The notes below the pieces were generated by a model, which had not been told where the DNA came from, did no database searches, and worked only from the letters and a program-made list of their open reading frames with translations. This document shows positions 1 to 6,187 of a stretch of DNA of 9,475 bases, in pieces. Positions within the stretch are counted from its first letter, which is position 1, and each line of letters begins with the position of its first letter. The translations under genes were made by a program, and so were the position numbers. The stretch comes from JBBIOI01 sp037443425 (GTDB taxonomy: Bacteria > Desulfobacterota > BSN033 > UBA1163). The stretch is taken from contig JBBIOI010000124.1 in the NCBI GenBank assembly GCA_037443425.1, positions 1 to 9,475 of the forward strand, written 5' to 3'.

Positions 1-746
1 ATGACCTTTCCTGTTTTAAGATCAACCAATTGGGCAACAACAGTTGTTGTTCCAACATCAACAGCTACACCATAATTTTTATCGGAACAATTCCTCTCCT
101 CTATCTGTAATACTTTTTCTATATCGTTATACCTTGTTAATGTAACTGTTATCTTCCAACCTGAACGTCGTAGTTTAATGTAAAGATCCTTTAAAGAAGA
201 ATATGTAAATTCGTAGGAAGAAAACTTTAACCTCCTTCTAAGTTCTCTTACAATTCTTGCTGTATCAGGTATATTATCATCAGCTGTTGGCTCTTTAAGT
301 TCAAGATAGATTTTTTGTGTTAATGGCTCAAAAAGTGATGCAGGATCAGTTGGTCTCTTATGTAAAGAGATCCAATCAGGTTCGCTATATTTAATTGGAG
401 AACTTTCCATCCATCTTTTCTGGATGATCTCCTCCTTCAATATCTGCTCTTCCTCAATCCTTGATTCAGGTGGAATAAAGACCTCAAGATCTTCATTAAC
501 CAAGGTCTGACATGCAAGGACATAACCTTTCATTATCTCTTCTTTTGTAAACAGGGTGATCGAATTTATATCTGGCTTCACATTGCCCTTAGTTATCTGG
601 ACCCTGCATTTTCCACAGACACCTTCTCCGCCACAGTAGCTGTTTATATAGAGTCCTGCTCTCTTAGCTGCCTCAAGTATAGAGCTTCCCTGCTCGATTT
701 CTATCTCTTTTCGATCAGGTAAAAACAAAATTCTATATCTTTTCAT
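1..746 (-). CDS. RACo-like 2Fe-2S ferredoxin/ASKHA protein (corrinoid activation), 3' part missing
   Basis: The minus strand reads open from ATG at 746-744 to the left edge, giving 248 codons of an incomplete protein. The N-terminus is a plant-type 2Fe-2S ferredoxin domain with C38-x5-C44-x2-C47 and a fourth cysteine at C79 (motif YCGGEGVCGKC). A linker of about 140 residues follows, and the frame is cut just after DVGTTT (230-235), the phosphate-1 motif that opens an ASKHA ATPase domain. This order matches COG3894/DUF4445 proteins such as RACo, typically around 600 residues, which use ATP to reductively reactivate Co(II) corrinoid proteins in methyltransferase systems. The start is supported by GGAGGG at 751-756, 4 bases upstream. 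It is divergent from the LacI gene and probably belongs to a separate operon to the left. The family call is strong; the corrinoid partner is not visible. Confidence 0.88.
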   Translation of the reverse strand, partial: MKRYRILFLPDRKEIEIEQGSSILEAAKRAGLYINSYCGGEGVCGKCRVQITKGNVKPDINSITLFTKEEIMKGYVLACQTLVNEDLEVFIPPESRIEEEQILKEEIIQKRWMESSPIKYSEPDWISLHKRPTDPASLFEPLTQKIYLELKEPTADDNIPDTARIVRELRRRLKFSSYEFTYSSLKDLYIKLRRSGWKITVTLTRYNDIEKVLQIEERNCSDKNYGVAVDVGTTTVVAQLVDLKTGKV

Positions 747-765
747 GAAACCCTCCTTGCTTTTT

Positions 766-794
766 AACATAACATTTTAACAACTATCCTTCAA
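766..794 (-). promoter_or_regulatory. candidate sigma70 promoter for the RACo-like gene
   Basis: On the minus strand TTGAAG (794-789) is followed after 17 bases by TATGTT (771-766). Each hexamer matches consensus at 4 of 6 positions. Transcription would begin near 760, just before the GGAGGG ribosome site at 756-751. The gap is very AT-rich, so a chance match is quite possible. Confidence 0.3.
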
Positions 795-868
795 TCTTAA
801 AAATTACTTCGAAGCTTATATAACTGACTACGAATTTTAAGAAATTTCATTATATGTATCATGTATCC

Positions 869-896
869 TTGAAGTTTTACAAAAAAGATATATAAT
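869..896 (+). promoter_or_regulatory. candidate sigma70 promoter of the LacI-family gene, near-leaderless
   Basis: TTGAAG (869-874), a 16-bp spacer and a perfect TATAAT (891-896) lie directly ahead of the repressor gene. The expected transcription start, 6-8 bases after the -10 box, falls at about 903-905, which is the ATG itself. The bases before the ATG contain no Shine-Dalgarno sequence, which agrees with a leaderless or nearly leaderless mRNA. No palindrome like the one at 2197-2224 is present, so autoregulation is not evident. Confidence 0.5.
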
Positions 897-904
897 TTAG
901 TCAG

Positions 905-1897
905 ATGCCAACTATTTTAGATATCGCCCGAAAGGCTAATGTATCAATTACTACAGTTTCAAGGGTAATAAATAATAGCACTCATAAAGTAAATCCAATC
1001 ACAAGGGAAAAAGTCTTAAGAGTAATAAAAGAATTAGACTATCGGCCAAATGCAATTGCAAAGAGTTTAATAAATAAAAAGACGATGTCTATTGGTGTAA
1101 TTATACCTGATATATCCAATCCATACTATGCTGAAATTGTAAGAGGGATTCAGGACTTAGCAGACCAAAAGGGTTATACAGTTATTCTTCAAAATACTGA
1201 TAGAAGACAGGATCGTATTATTAAATATATCTATTTATTAAGAGAAAAGAGTGCCGATGGAATAATATTTAGTGGTGGAACTATTCATGAACCAGATGTA
1301 CTTAAAGCATTAAAACCCCTACAAGACCATGTTGTTGTTATAGGACGGCATAAAGTTAATTTTCCTTCAGTGAGGGTTGACAATATTAATGGAGCCATTA
1401 AAGCCACACAACACTTGATTGATCTTGGTCATAAGGATATTCTCTTTATTGGAGGTCCCGATAAATCTACTACTGCAAAGGATCGTCTTAAGGGATATTT
1501 AAAGGCATTAAAAAATTCAGGATATCAAGATTTTAAAAAATGGATAAGAAAAGGTGATTTTACTATCACAAGTGGTTATATTCTTACAAAAGAACTCCTT
1601 CTACAAAAGACCAGACCCACTGCTATATTTGCAGCCAACGACCAGATGGCTTTTGGAGCAATTAAGGCAATAAAAGAGAAGGGATTAAAAATTCCGAAAG
1701 ATATAGCAGTAGTTGGATTTGACAATTTGCCTTTAAGCTTATATATTGACCCACCATTGACCACGGTTGAAATTCCAATGTACGATTTAGGATATTCTGC
1801 CATGGAAATTTTGATCAATCTCCTTTCTAAAAACAAAACAAAAAAGATAAAACTTTTCAAGACAAGATTGATCATTCGTGAATCAACTATTGGATAA
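905..1897 (+). CDS. LacI/GalR-family transcriptional repressor
   Basis: This 330-residue protein has the full LacI-family layout and usual length. Residues 3-22 form the helix-turn-helix (TILDIARKANVSITTVSRV). The hinge segment follows (LDYRPNAIAKSL, 45-56), and from about 60 there is a periplasmic-binding-protein-like effector domain with typical landmarks: IGVIIPDISNPYY, VDNINGA, GHKDILFIGGP, FAANDQMAFGA and VVGFDNLPLS. The HTH fixes the start, because any later ATG would remove it. No ribosome site precedes it. The gene lies immediately upstream of, and in the same direction as, the catabolic/transport operon, whose promoter carries a LacI-type palindrome at 2197-2224, so it is most likely that operon's local repressor. 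The effector is unknown and is probably the imported substrate or an intermediate. Confidence 0.95.
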   Translation: MPTILDIARKANVSITTVSRVINNSTHKVNPITREKVLRVIKELDYRPNAIAKSLINKKTMSIGVIIPDISNPYYAEIVRGIQDLADQKGYTVILQNTDRRQDRIIKYIYLLREKSADGIIFSGGTIHEPDVLKALKPLQDHVVVIGRHKVNFPSVRVDNINGAIKATQHLIDLGHKDILFIGGPDKSTTAKDRLKGYLKALKNSGYQDFKKWIRKGDFTITSGYILTKELLLQKTRPTAIFAANDQMAFGAIKAIKEKGLKIPKDIAVVGFDNLPLSLYIDPPLTTVEIPMYDLGYSAMEILINLLSKNKTKKIKLFKTRLIIRESTIG

Positions 1898-1932
1898 TAA
1901 AATATTTTCTATTCTTTCAAAGACTTTCTCAG

Positions 1933-2176
1933 AAGTCTGGTTATTGAGAGCTCTGAAAAATTATTTAAAAATCTTTTCATAGTTGGGAGGTGGGGTGAAA
2001 AAGCCTTCGAGCGGATACATTTTATAGATTAGCACTATTAATTAATCCCCTTAAAATAATTGTGTTTTTTATCAAGCGATTGTTAGCAATTTAAACATTA
2101 AAGCTCGCATTCGAAGGTTTTTGAACCCTAACTCCCCAGTCTATTAAGAATTTTTTCAGAAGTCTCTTATGGACTT
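1933..2176. repeat. degenerate long inverted repeat (MITE-like or large hairpin)
   Basis: Most of the 337-bp gap between the repressor gene and the operon is an imperfect inverted repeat. The left arm (about 1933-2013) pairs with the right arm (about 2106-2176) around a loop of roughly 90 bases. The best-matching blocks are CCTTCGA (2004-2010) with TCGAAGG (2111-2117), flanked by A5 and T5 runs; the G-rich stretch 1984-1996 with the C-rich stretch 2125-2137; and AAGTCT...TCTGAAAA (1933-1959) with TTTTCAGA...GGACTT (2153-2176). A gap of about 10 bases interrupts the outer part of the alignment. No transposase or convincing ORF lies inside. It resembles a decayed non-autonomous element or a structured untranslated region. 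Its right end touches the operon -35 box. Apart from this, the promoter and the operator, I see nothing else in the gap. Confidence 0.45.
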
Positions 2177-2203
2177 GACATTATAAATTTTATTTGCTAT
2201 TAT
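2175..2203 (+). promoter_or_regulatory. strong sigma70 promoter of the catabolic/tct operon
   Basis: A perfect -35 box TTGACA (2175-2180) is separated by the optimal 17 bp from TATTAT (2198-2203), a 5-of-6 match to the -10 consensus. Transcription should start around 2210-2211, giving a leader of about 25 bases that contains AGGAGGTG (2223-2230) ahead of the ATG at 2235. The -10 box and start point lie inside the operator palindrome, so repressor binding would block RNA polymerase directly. Confidence 0.82.
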
Positions 2204-2224
2204 GGAAAAGGTTTTCCATAATAG
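2197..2224. promoter_or_regulatory. LacI-family operator palindrome overlapping -10 and transcription start
   Basis: CTATTATGGAAAA (2197-2209) and TTTTCCATAATAG (2212-2224) form a perfect 13-bp inverted repeat around a 2-base GG centre. The core TGGAAAA-GG-TTTTCCA has the form of LacI/GalR operators, whose central step is usually CG. The centre (2210/2211) coincides with the predicted transcription start, the classic O1 position for repression. A terminator is unlikely: the 2-base loop is too tight, the arms are AT-rich, no T-run follows, and the right arm runs into the ribosome site. The repressor at 905-1897 is the obvious candidate to bind it. Confidence 0.85.
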
Positions 2225-2234
2225 GAGGTGTTAA

Positions 2235-3128
2235 ATGGCAGAATTAAAGAAATACAATCTTTTAGAACTACCTTGGACTGATATTGCCGAATGGATAAAG
2301 GCAGGAAATGATGTAGTTATGATACCTGTTGGAAGCTGCGAAAAACATGGCCCACATGTCCCTCTTGGTGTGGATTCATATACTACTATGGGTAGTGTTG
2401 AAAGGGCTGCATTAAAGGCAAAAGTAGTCTATACACCCTTAATGCCCTTTGGCCATTCACCTCATCATATGGGTGAGCCTGGTTGGGGAACTGGAACTAT
2501 TTCGCTTCCAGCTGAGACTTACAGAGAAGTCCTTTATGCGATTGGTCGTAGTCTAATATTTGCTGGATTTAATAAGTTGGTTTATGTCTCTCATCATGGA
2601 ACCAATATGGGCCCCCAAGGTGAGGTACTCAGGACATTAAGAGAAGAAACAGGTTGTTTTTGTGCCTTTTACAAAACCCCAACGGAAAGGGAATGCCACG
2701 TGATTGCAGACCTTTTGGTTGGACCGCCTGAGGAAACACCTGGTTGGCATGCGGGTGAATTGGAGACATCAACTACCATTGCATATTTAAAAGAAAAAGG
2801 ACTATACGATGGTTCAGTATATATGGAAAGGGCAAAACCAGATCGTGCCCATGCACCGAGGTGGATGGGACCCGCCTTTTCCAAAAAAGATGGCACCAAC
2901 ACTGTAATATTCAAAGGATCTGAAAACATCTTTGTTCCAATGCATCACCATGAATACTCAGACTCGGCTACAATTGGAAACCCGCTTCGCTCAAGTGAAG
3001 CACAAGGGCATGCTTTATTTGAAAGGATAAGTGACCATCTTGCAAGTTTCCTTGAAGAGGTAAAAAAATTTAACATTGTTGTTCCCCTTGAGAAACGTAA
3101 TTGGCCTGGTCGGTTCTGGAGGGGATAA
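2235..3128 (+). CDS. creatininase-family metal-dependent hydrolase (possibly IolN-like)
   Basis: This 297-residue protein is a creatininase-superfamily member of normal or slightly long size. The metal-binding signature is complete: GSCEKHGPHVPLGVD (33-47) supplies E36, H38, H41 and D47, the second block is SHHGTN (119-124), and HAGELETS (172-179) supplies E175. The family hydrolyses cyclic amides or related ring compounds; members include creatinine amidohydrolase, FAPy deformylase and the diketo-inositol ring-opening enzyme IolN. Residues of the active site do not tell these apart. It is the first gene of the operon, with AGGAGGTG at 2223-2230 and an ATG 4 bases later. The dehydrogenase and TIM-barrel neighbours make a ring-opening hydrolase of a keto-cyclitol or lactone-like intermediate more likely than creatinine use; this is inference. 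No signal peptide is visible, so it is cytoplasmic. Confidence 0.9.
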   Translation: MAELKKYNLLELPWTDIAEWIKAGNDVVMIPVGSCEKHGPHVPLGVDSYTTMGSVERAALKAKVVYTPLMPFGHSPHHMGEPGWGTGTISLPAETYREVLYAIGRSLIFAGFNKLVYVSHHGTNMGPQGEVLRTLREETGCFCAFYKTPTERECHVIADLLVGPPEETPGWHAGELETSTTIAYLKEKGLYDGSVYMERAKPDRAHAPRWMGPAFSKKDGTNTVIFKGSENIFVPMHHHEYSDSATIGNPLRSSEAQGHALFERISDHLASFLEEVKKFNIVVPLEKRNWPGRFWRG

Positions 3129-3166
3129 AGAGTGAATAATTAGAAAATTATTAAATTGGTTTAATA

Positions 3167-4384
3167 ATGTCTAACATAGCTATAATAGCTACTGTAGATA
3201 CCAAAGGAGAAGAAGTAGCATATTTGAAAAAGATTATCGAGCAGAGAGGACATAATTCTAAGGTTATAGATGTTGGAATATTAGGACCACCTTTAAATGA
3301 ACCCGACGTATCAAATGAGGAAATAGCACGACTTGGAGGATGGGATCTAAAAGAACTTACAAAAATAAAAAAGCGCGATCAAATCATTCAGATCATGGGA
3401 GAAGGGGCAGCCAGATGTCTCGAAGATCTTTATAATAATCACAAAGTTGACGGGGTGATCGGAATTGGTGGAAATCAGGGAACAGCAATCTCATCAATTG
3501 CAATGAAAGTACTTCCAATAGGCTTCCCAAAGTGTATAGTCTCAACCGTAGTATCAGGTAATATCCGCCCTTTTATTGGGAACAAAGACATTTTGATCCT
3601 CTTTTCTGTGGCTGATTTTATTGGTGGACCAAACATTGTAACAAAAATGATTTTATCCAATGCAATAGACGCACTTATTGGAATGGTTAAATTCGATAGA
3701 GGATTACAGTCAAATTTTCAAAAAACCGTAGCTATTAGCGCCCTTGGGAATACAGAGCTTGCGGTTAAGTATGCAATAAAATGTCTTAAAGAGAAAGGTT
3801 ATCACCCAATACCATTTCATGCATCGGGGGCGGGTGGATCTGCAATGGAAGAATTAATGGGATATGGAATAATTTCAGCTGTCCTCGATATAACCCCTCA
3901 CGAGCTTTCCGAAGAAGTTGTAGGGCTTGGTGCCTATATCCCTGTGAAGTCAGGTAGACTGACCGTTGCTGGTCGTCTTGGATTGCCACAAGTCGTATCT
4001 ACGGGGGCATTGGAATATCTATGTTTCGGTCCGATGGAATCTATCCCTCTTCAACTAAGAAGAAGAAAAATTTATATGCATAACCCATATAATGCAAATG
4101 TTAGATTGTCGATAAAAGAAATGGAAAAAATTGGTCAAGTTATGGCTGAAAGGTTAAATCAAGCAAAAGGCCCCGTAGCAGTATTGATCCCACTGAAAGG
4201 ATGGTCCATATATGGATCGATAGGAGGTCCATTATATAACCCAAAAGGAAATAGAACCCTGATAAACTCTCTGAAAAAACATCTAAACCCAAATATCTAT
4301 TTAGAAGAAGTAGATGCTCATATCAACGAACCTTATTTTATAGATAAATGTATAAAGATATTAATCAATCTGATGAAAGGATAA
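3167..4384 (+). CDS. UPF0261 / Tm-1-like ATP-binding-domain protein
   Basis: This 405-residue protein has the length and motifs of the UPF0261 (Tm-1-like N-terminal domain) family: IATVDTKGEE (7-16), a glycine-rich loop GIGGNQGTAISS (99-110), VSTVVSGNIRPFIG (125-138), and HASGAGGSAMEEL (218-230). The homologous domain of the tomato resistance protein Tm-1 binds ATP, but the bacterial role is not established. In plants and fungi the domain is fused to a TIM-barrel domain, and in many bacteria such a protein is encoded next door; no such partner is in this window. The ATG lacks a strong ribosome site, and the gap to the preceding stop is 38 bp. Its place between a hydrolase and an aldolase suggests a catalytic step in the same catabolic route, possibly ATP-dependent. 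That is inference. Confidence 0.9.
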   Translation: MSNIAIIATVDTKGEEVAYLKKIIEQRGHNSKVIDVGILGPPLNEPDVSNEEIARLGGWDLKELTKIKKRDQIIQIMGEGAARCLEDLYNNHKVDGVIGIGGNQGTAISSIAMKVLPIGFPKCIVSTVVSGNIRPFIGNKDILILFSVADFIGGPNIVTKMILSNAIDALIGMVKFDRGLQSNFQKTVAISALGNTELAVKYAIKCLKEKGYHPIPFHASGAGGSAMEELMGYGIISAVLDITPHELSEEVVGLGAYIPVKSGRLTVAGRLGLPQVVSTGALEYLCFGPMESIPLQLRRRKIYMHNPYNANVRLSIKEMEKIGQVMAERLNQAKGPVAVLIPLKGWSIYGSIGGPLYNPKGNRTLINSLKKHLNPNIYLEEVDAHINEPYFIDKCIKILINLMKG

Positions 4385-4391
4385 ATCCTTG
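4376..4391 (+). promoter_or_regulatory. ribosome site and TTG start of the aldolase gene
   Basis: AAAGGA (4376-4381) overlaps the end of the upstream gene and lies 7 bases before a TTG start codon at 4389-4391. The gap after the upstream TAA (4382-4384) is only 4 bases, so translation of the two genes is probably coupled. The next in-frame candidates would cut into the N-terminal helix, which supports TTG as the start. Confidence 0.6.
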
Positions 4392-5009
4392 AAAAACGAA
4401 CAGGACAAAGTCAAACAACAGATTAATCTTTTAAGCCATGAACTCTCAGAATATGCAAAACGGGCATTCCATCGCGGGCTTGTATCTGGAACGGGCGGTA
4501 ATATAAGTGTGAGAATTCCAGATACGGAAAATGTAATCATTACACCGAGTGGATTTTCTCTTGGTGAGATTGAGCCTGAGATAAATTTAGTGGTAAACCT
4601 AAATGGAACTATAATCTACGGTCATCCTGGATTAAAACCATCAAAAGAATCATCATTTCATCTATCAATCTATAGAATTCGTTCTGATGTAGGAGCAATT
4701 GCACACCTTCATCCACCTTATGCTACTGCTTATTCTAACCTGGGAAAAAATCTTCCCCTTGTTACAGTCTCGAGCCGTGCTGTATTTGGAGAAATTCCAT
4801 GTGTTGAATGTGCCATGCCTGGCTCAAAAGAACTTGCAGAATATGTCATAGAAGGTGTTAAGAGGTATCCTGGAATTAAAGGATTGTTAATGAAAGAACA
4901 TGGTATCCTAACTTTAGCCAACGATATTAAAACAGCTTATTATATTGCAGACTTGATAGAGGCAACAGCAAAAATTGCATTTATAGAAAATATTCTAAAA
5001 AAAATATGA
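4389..5009 (+). CDS. class II (zinc-dependent) aldolase/adducin-family protein, FucA-like
   Basis: This 206-residue protein has the length and full signature of small class II aldolases such as L-fuculose-phosphate aldolase and L-ribulose-phosphate 4-epimerase. It shows GTGGNIS (34-40), TPSG (52-55), KPSKESSFH with the likely catalytic E87, the metal pair H106-L-H108 in AHLHPPYATA, and the third metal ligand H171 in KEHG. Such enzymes cleave phosphorylated or free sugars and 2-keto sugar acids to a C2 or C3 carbonyl pair, or act as epimerases or decarboxylases; motifs cannot choose between these. In this operon it would supply the C-C cleavage step. The start is TTG, coupled to the upstream gene. 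No sugar kinase is visible nearby, so the substrate may be unphosphorylated. The enzyme should be cytoplasmic. Confidence 0.9.
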   Translation: MKNEQDKVKQQINLLSHELSEYAKRAFHRGLVSGTGGNISVRIPDTENVIITPSGFSLGEIEPEINLVVNLNGTIIYGHPGLKPSKESSFHLSIYRIRSDVGAIAHLHPPYATAYSNLGKNLPLVTVSSRAVFGEIPCVECAMPGSKELAEYVIEGVKRYPGIKGLLMKEHGILTLANDIKTAYYIADLIEATAKIAFIENILKKI

Positions 5010-5048
5010 GATAGAAATCTTCTGTATTAAAGATATGGGTGTTATTTT

Positions 5049-6152
5049 ATGGAGTTTAAAATCCCAAAAACAATGAAGGCATGGGTTTTAGATGACCCAG
5101 AAAAATTAAGACTCGTTGAAAAACCAGTTCCAGAACCAGGTCCTGCTGAAGTCCTGATCCGTATTGATGCTGTTGCAATCTGCGGAACAGATGTGGAAAT
5201 CCTTACTAAAGGATTACCTGCATGGATAGAGGGAGGGTTACCATTCAATAAAAATTTTACACCCGGCCATGAATATATGGGAACAGTAGTAAAACTCGGT
5301 CAGGGTGTTGATGAATTTAAAATTGGAGACCGTGTAGCAGTGGAAATCCATGCGGGTTGCGGTCGGTGTGAAAGATGCCGAATTGGAATGTACACATCTT
5401 GCCTTAACTATGGCCTTAATTACGGGGAATATAATAAAGGGCATCGGGCAAACGGATTTACAACAGATGGAGGGTTTGCAGAGTATGCCATAAACCATAT
5501 CAATACATTGGTGCATGTCCCTGATGACATGAGTGATGAAGAAGCTACTCTTATTGTAACCGCTGGAACAGCAATGTATGGTCTCGATGTTTTGGGTGGC
5601 CTAATAGCAGGTGAGAGTCTTGTTGTTATAGGACCCGGCCCTATTGGTCTTATGAGTGTAGCGGTGGGAAAGGCATTGGGTGCCCAACCTGTTATCCTTA
5701 CAGGAACACGGGATTCGAGATTAAATTTAGGGATTAAATTAGGGGCAGATTATGTGGTCAATATCCATAAAGAGAATCCAGTTGATGCCATCAAAAGAAT
5801 AACCAATGGTAAAGGTGTTCATTATGTAATGGAATGCTCGGGTTCACCGAATGCCTTAAATGAGGCTATGGATATGGTGAATCGTGGAGGAAGAATATGT
5901 CTTGCTGCCTTCCCGGATAAACCTGTCCCTGTGGATCTGGCGAAGATGGTAAGAAATAATATTTACGTATTTGGAATCAGGGGCGAAGGAAATAGGGCCA
6001 CTCATAGGGCTGCTGCCTTGATGACACAAAAGCGCTTTAATGCCAAATTGATTCATACACATACATTTCCCTTTGAAGAACTTCCCACTGCTTTCAAATA
6101 TTTTCGCGAAAGAATAGAGGATGCTATAAAAGTGGTGGTCAAGGTTCATTAA
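5049..6152 (+). CDS. zinc-dependent medium-chain alcohol/polyol dehydrogenase (possibly IolM-like)
   Basis: This 367-residue protein is a zinc MDR enzyme of usual length. Catalytic-zinc elements are C45 in AICGTD and H74-E75 in GHEYMG. The structural zinc lobe is intact, with C104, C107, C110 and C118. The Rossmann loop is GPGPIG (195-200). At the end of the second Rossmann strand the sequence is LTGTRDSR (217-224). The aspartate typical of NAD-specific members is absent and G-T-R stands there, similar to the G-S-R of NADP-dependent bacterial ADHs, so NADP use is plausible. The probable reaction is oxidation of a secondary hydroxyl on a polyol, cyclitol or sugar acid, as in threonine, sorbitol and inositol-route dehydrogenases. 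The ATG at 5049 has only a weak ribosome site (GGGTG, 5037-5041). An alternative start is ATG 5073 (MKAW), which lacks one. Confidence 0.93.
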   Translation: MEFKIPKTMKAWVLDDPEKLRLVEKPVPEPGPAEVLIRIDAVAICGTDVEILTKGLPAWIEGGLPFNKNFTPGHEYMGTVVKLGQGVDEFKIGDRVAVEIHAGCGRCERCRIGMYTSCLNYGLNYGEYNKGHRANGFTTDGGFAEYAINHINTLVHVPDDMSDEEATLIVTAGTAMYGLDVLGGLIAGESLVVIGPGPIGLMSVAVGKALGAQPVILTGTRDSRLNLGIKLGADYVVNIHKENPVDAIKRITNGKGVHYVMECSGSPNALNEAMDMVNRGGRICLAAFPDKPVPVDLAKMVRNNIYVFGIRGEGNRATHRAAALMTQKRFNAKLIHTHTFPFEELPTAFKYFRERIEDAIKVVVKVH

Positions 6153-6187
6153 TTCAATAAAAGAATTCACTGCTAAGGAGGAGACAT

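Noticed and set aside
807..814. CTTCGAAG palindrome between the divergent genes, considered as an operator
   Set aside because: It is only 8 bp, is unlike the 2197-2224 site and does not overlap a convincing promoter.
1576..1875. Minus-strand open frame of 99 codons under the LacI gene
   Set aside because: It lies wholly antisense to a strongly supported repressor gene, resembles no family and has no ribosome site; it is a shadow frame.
1921..1938. AGACTT-TCTCAG-AAGTCT hairpin just after the LacI stop, considered as a terminator
   Set aside because: The stem is short and GC-poor with no following T-run; it may be only the edge of the longer inverted repeat.
2197..2224. Palindrome considered as a Rho-independent terminator for the LacI gene
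   Set aside because: It has a 2-base loop, AT-rich arms and no T-run, and it overlaps a -10 box and runs into a Shine-Dalgarno sequence; an operator explains it better.
2235..3128. Assignment as a true creatinine amidohydrolase
   Set aside because: The metal ligands are shared by the whole superfamily, and no creatinase, sarcosine oxidase or hydantoinase gene is nearby; the neighbours point to sugar or cyclitol chemistry.
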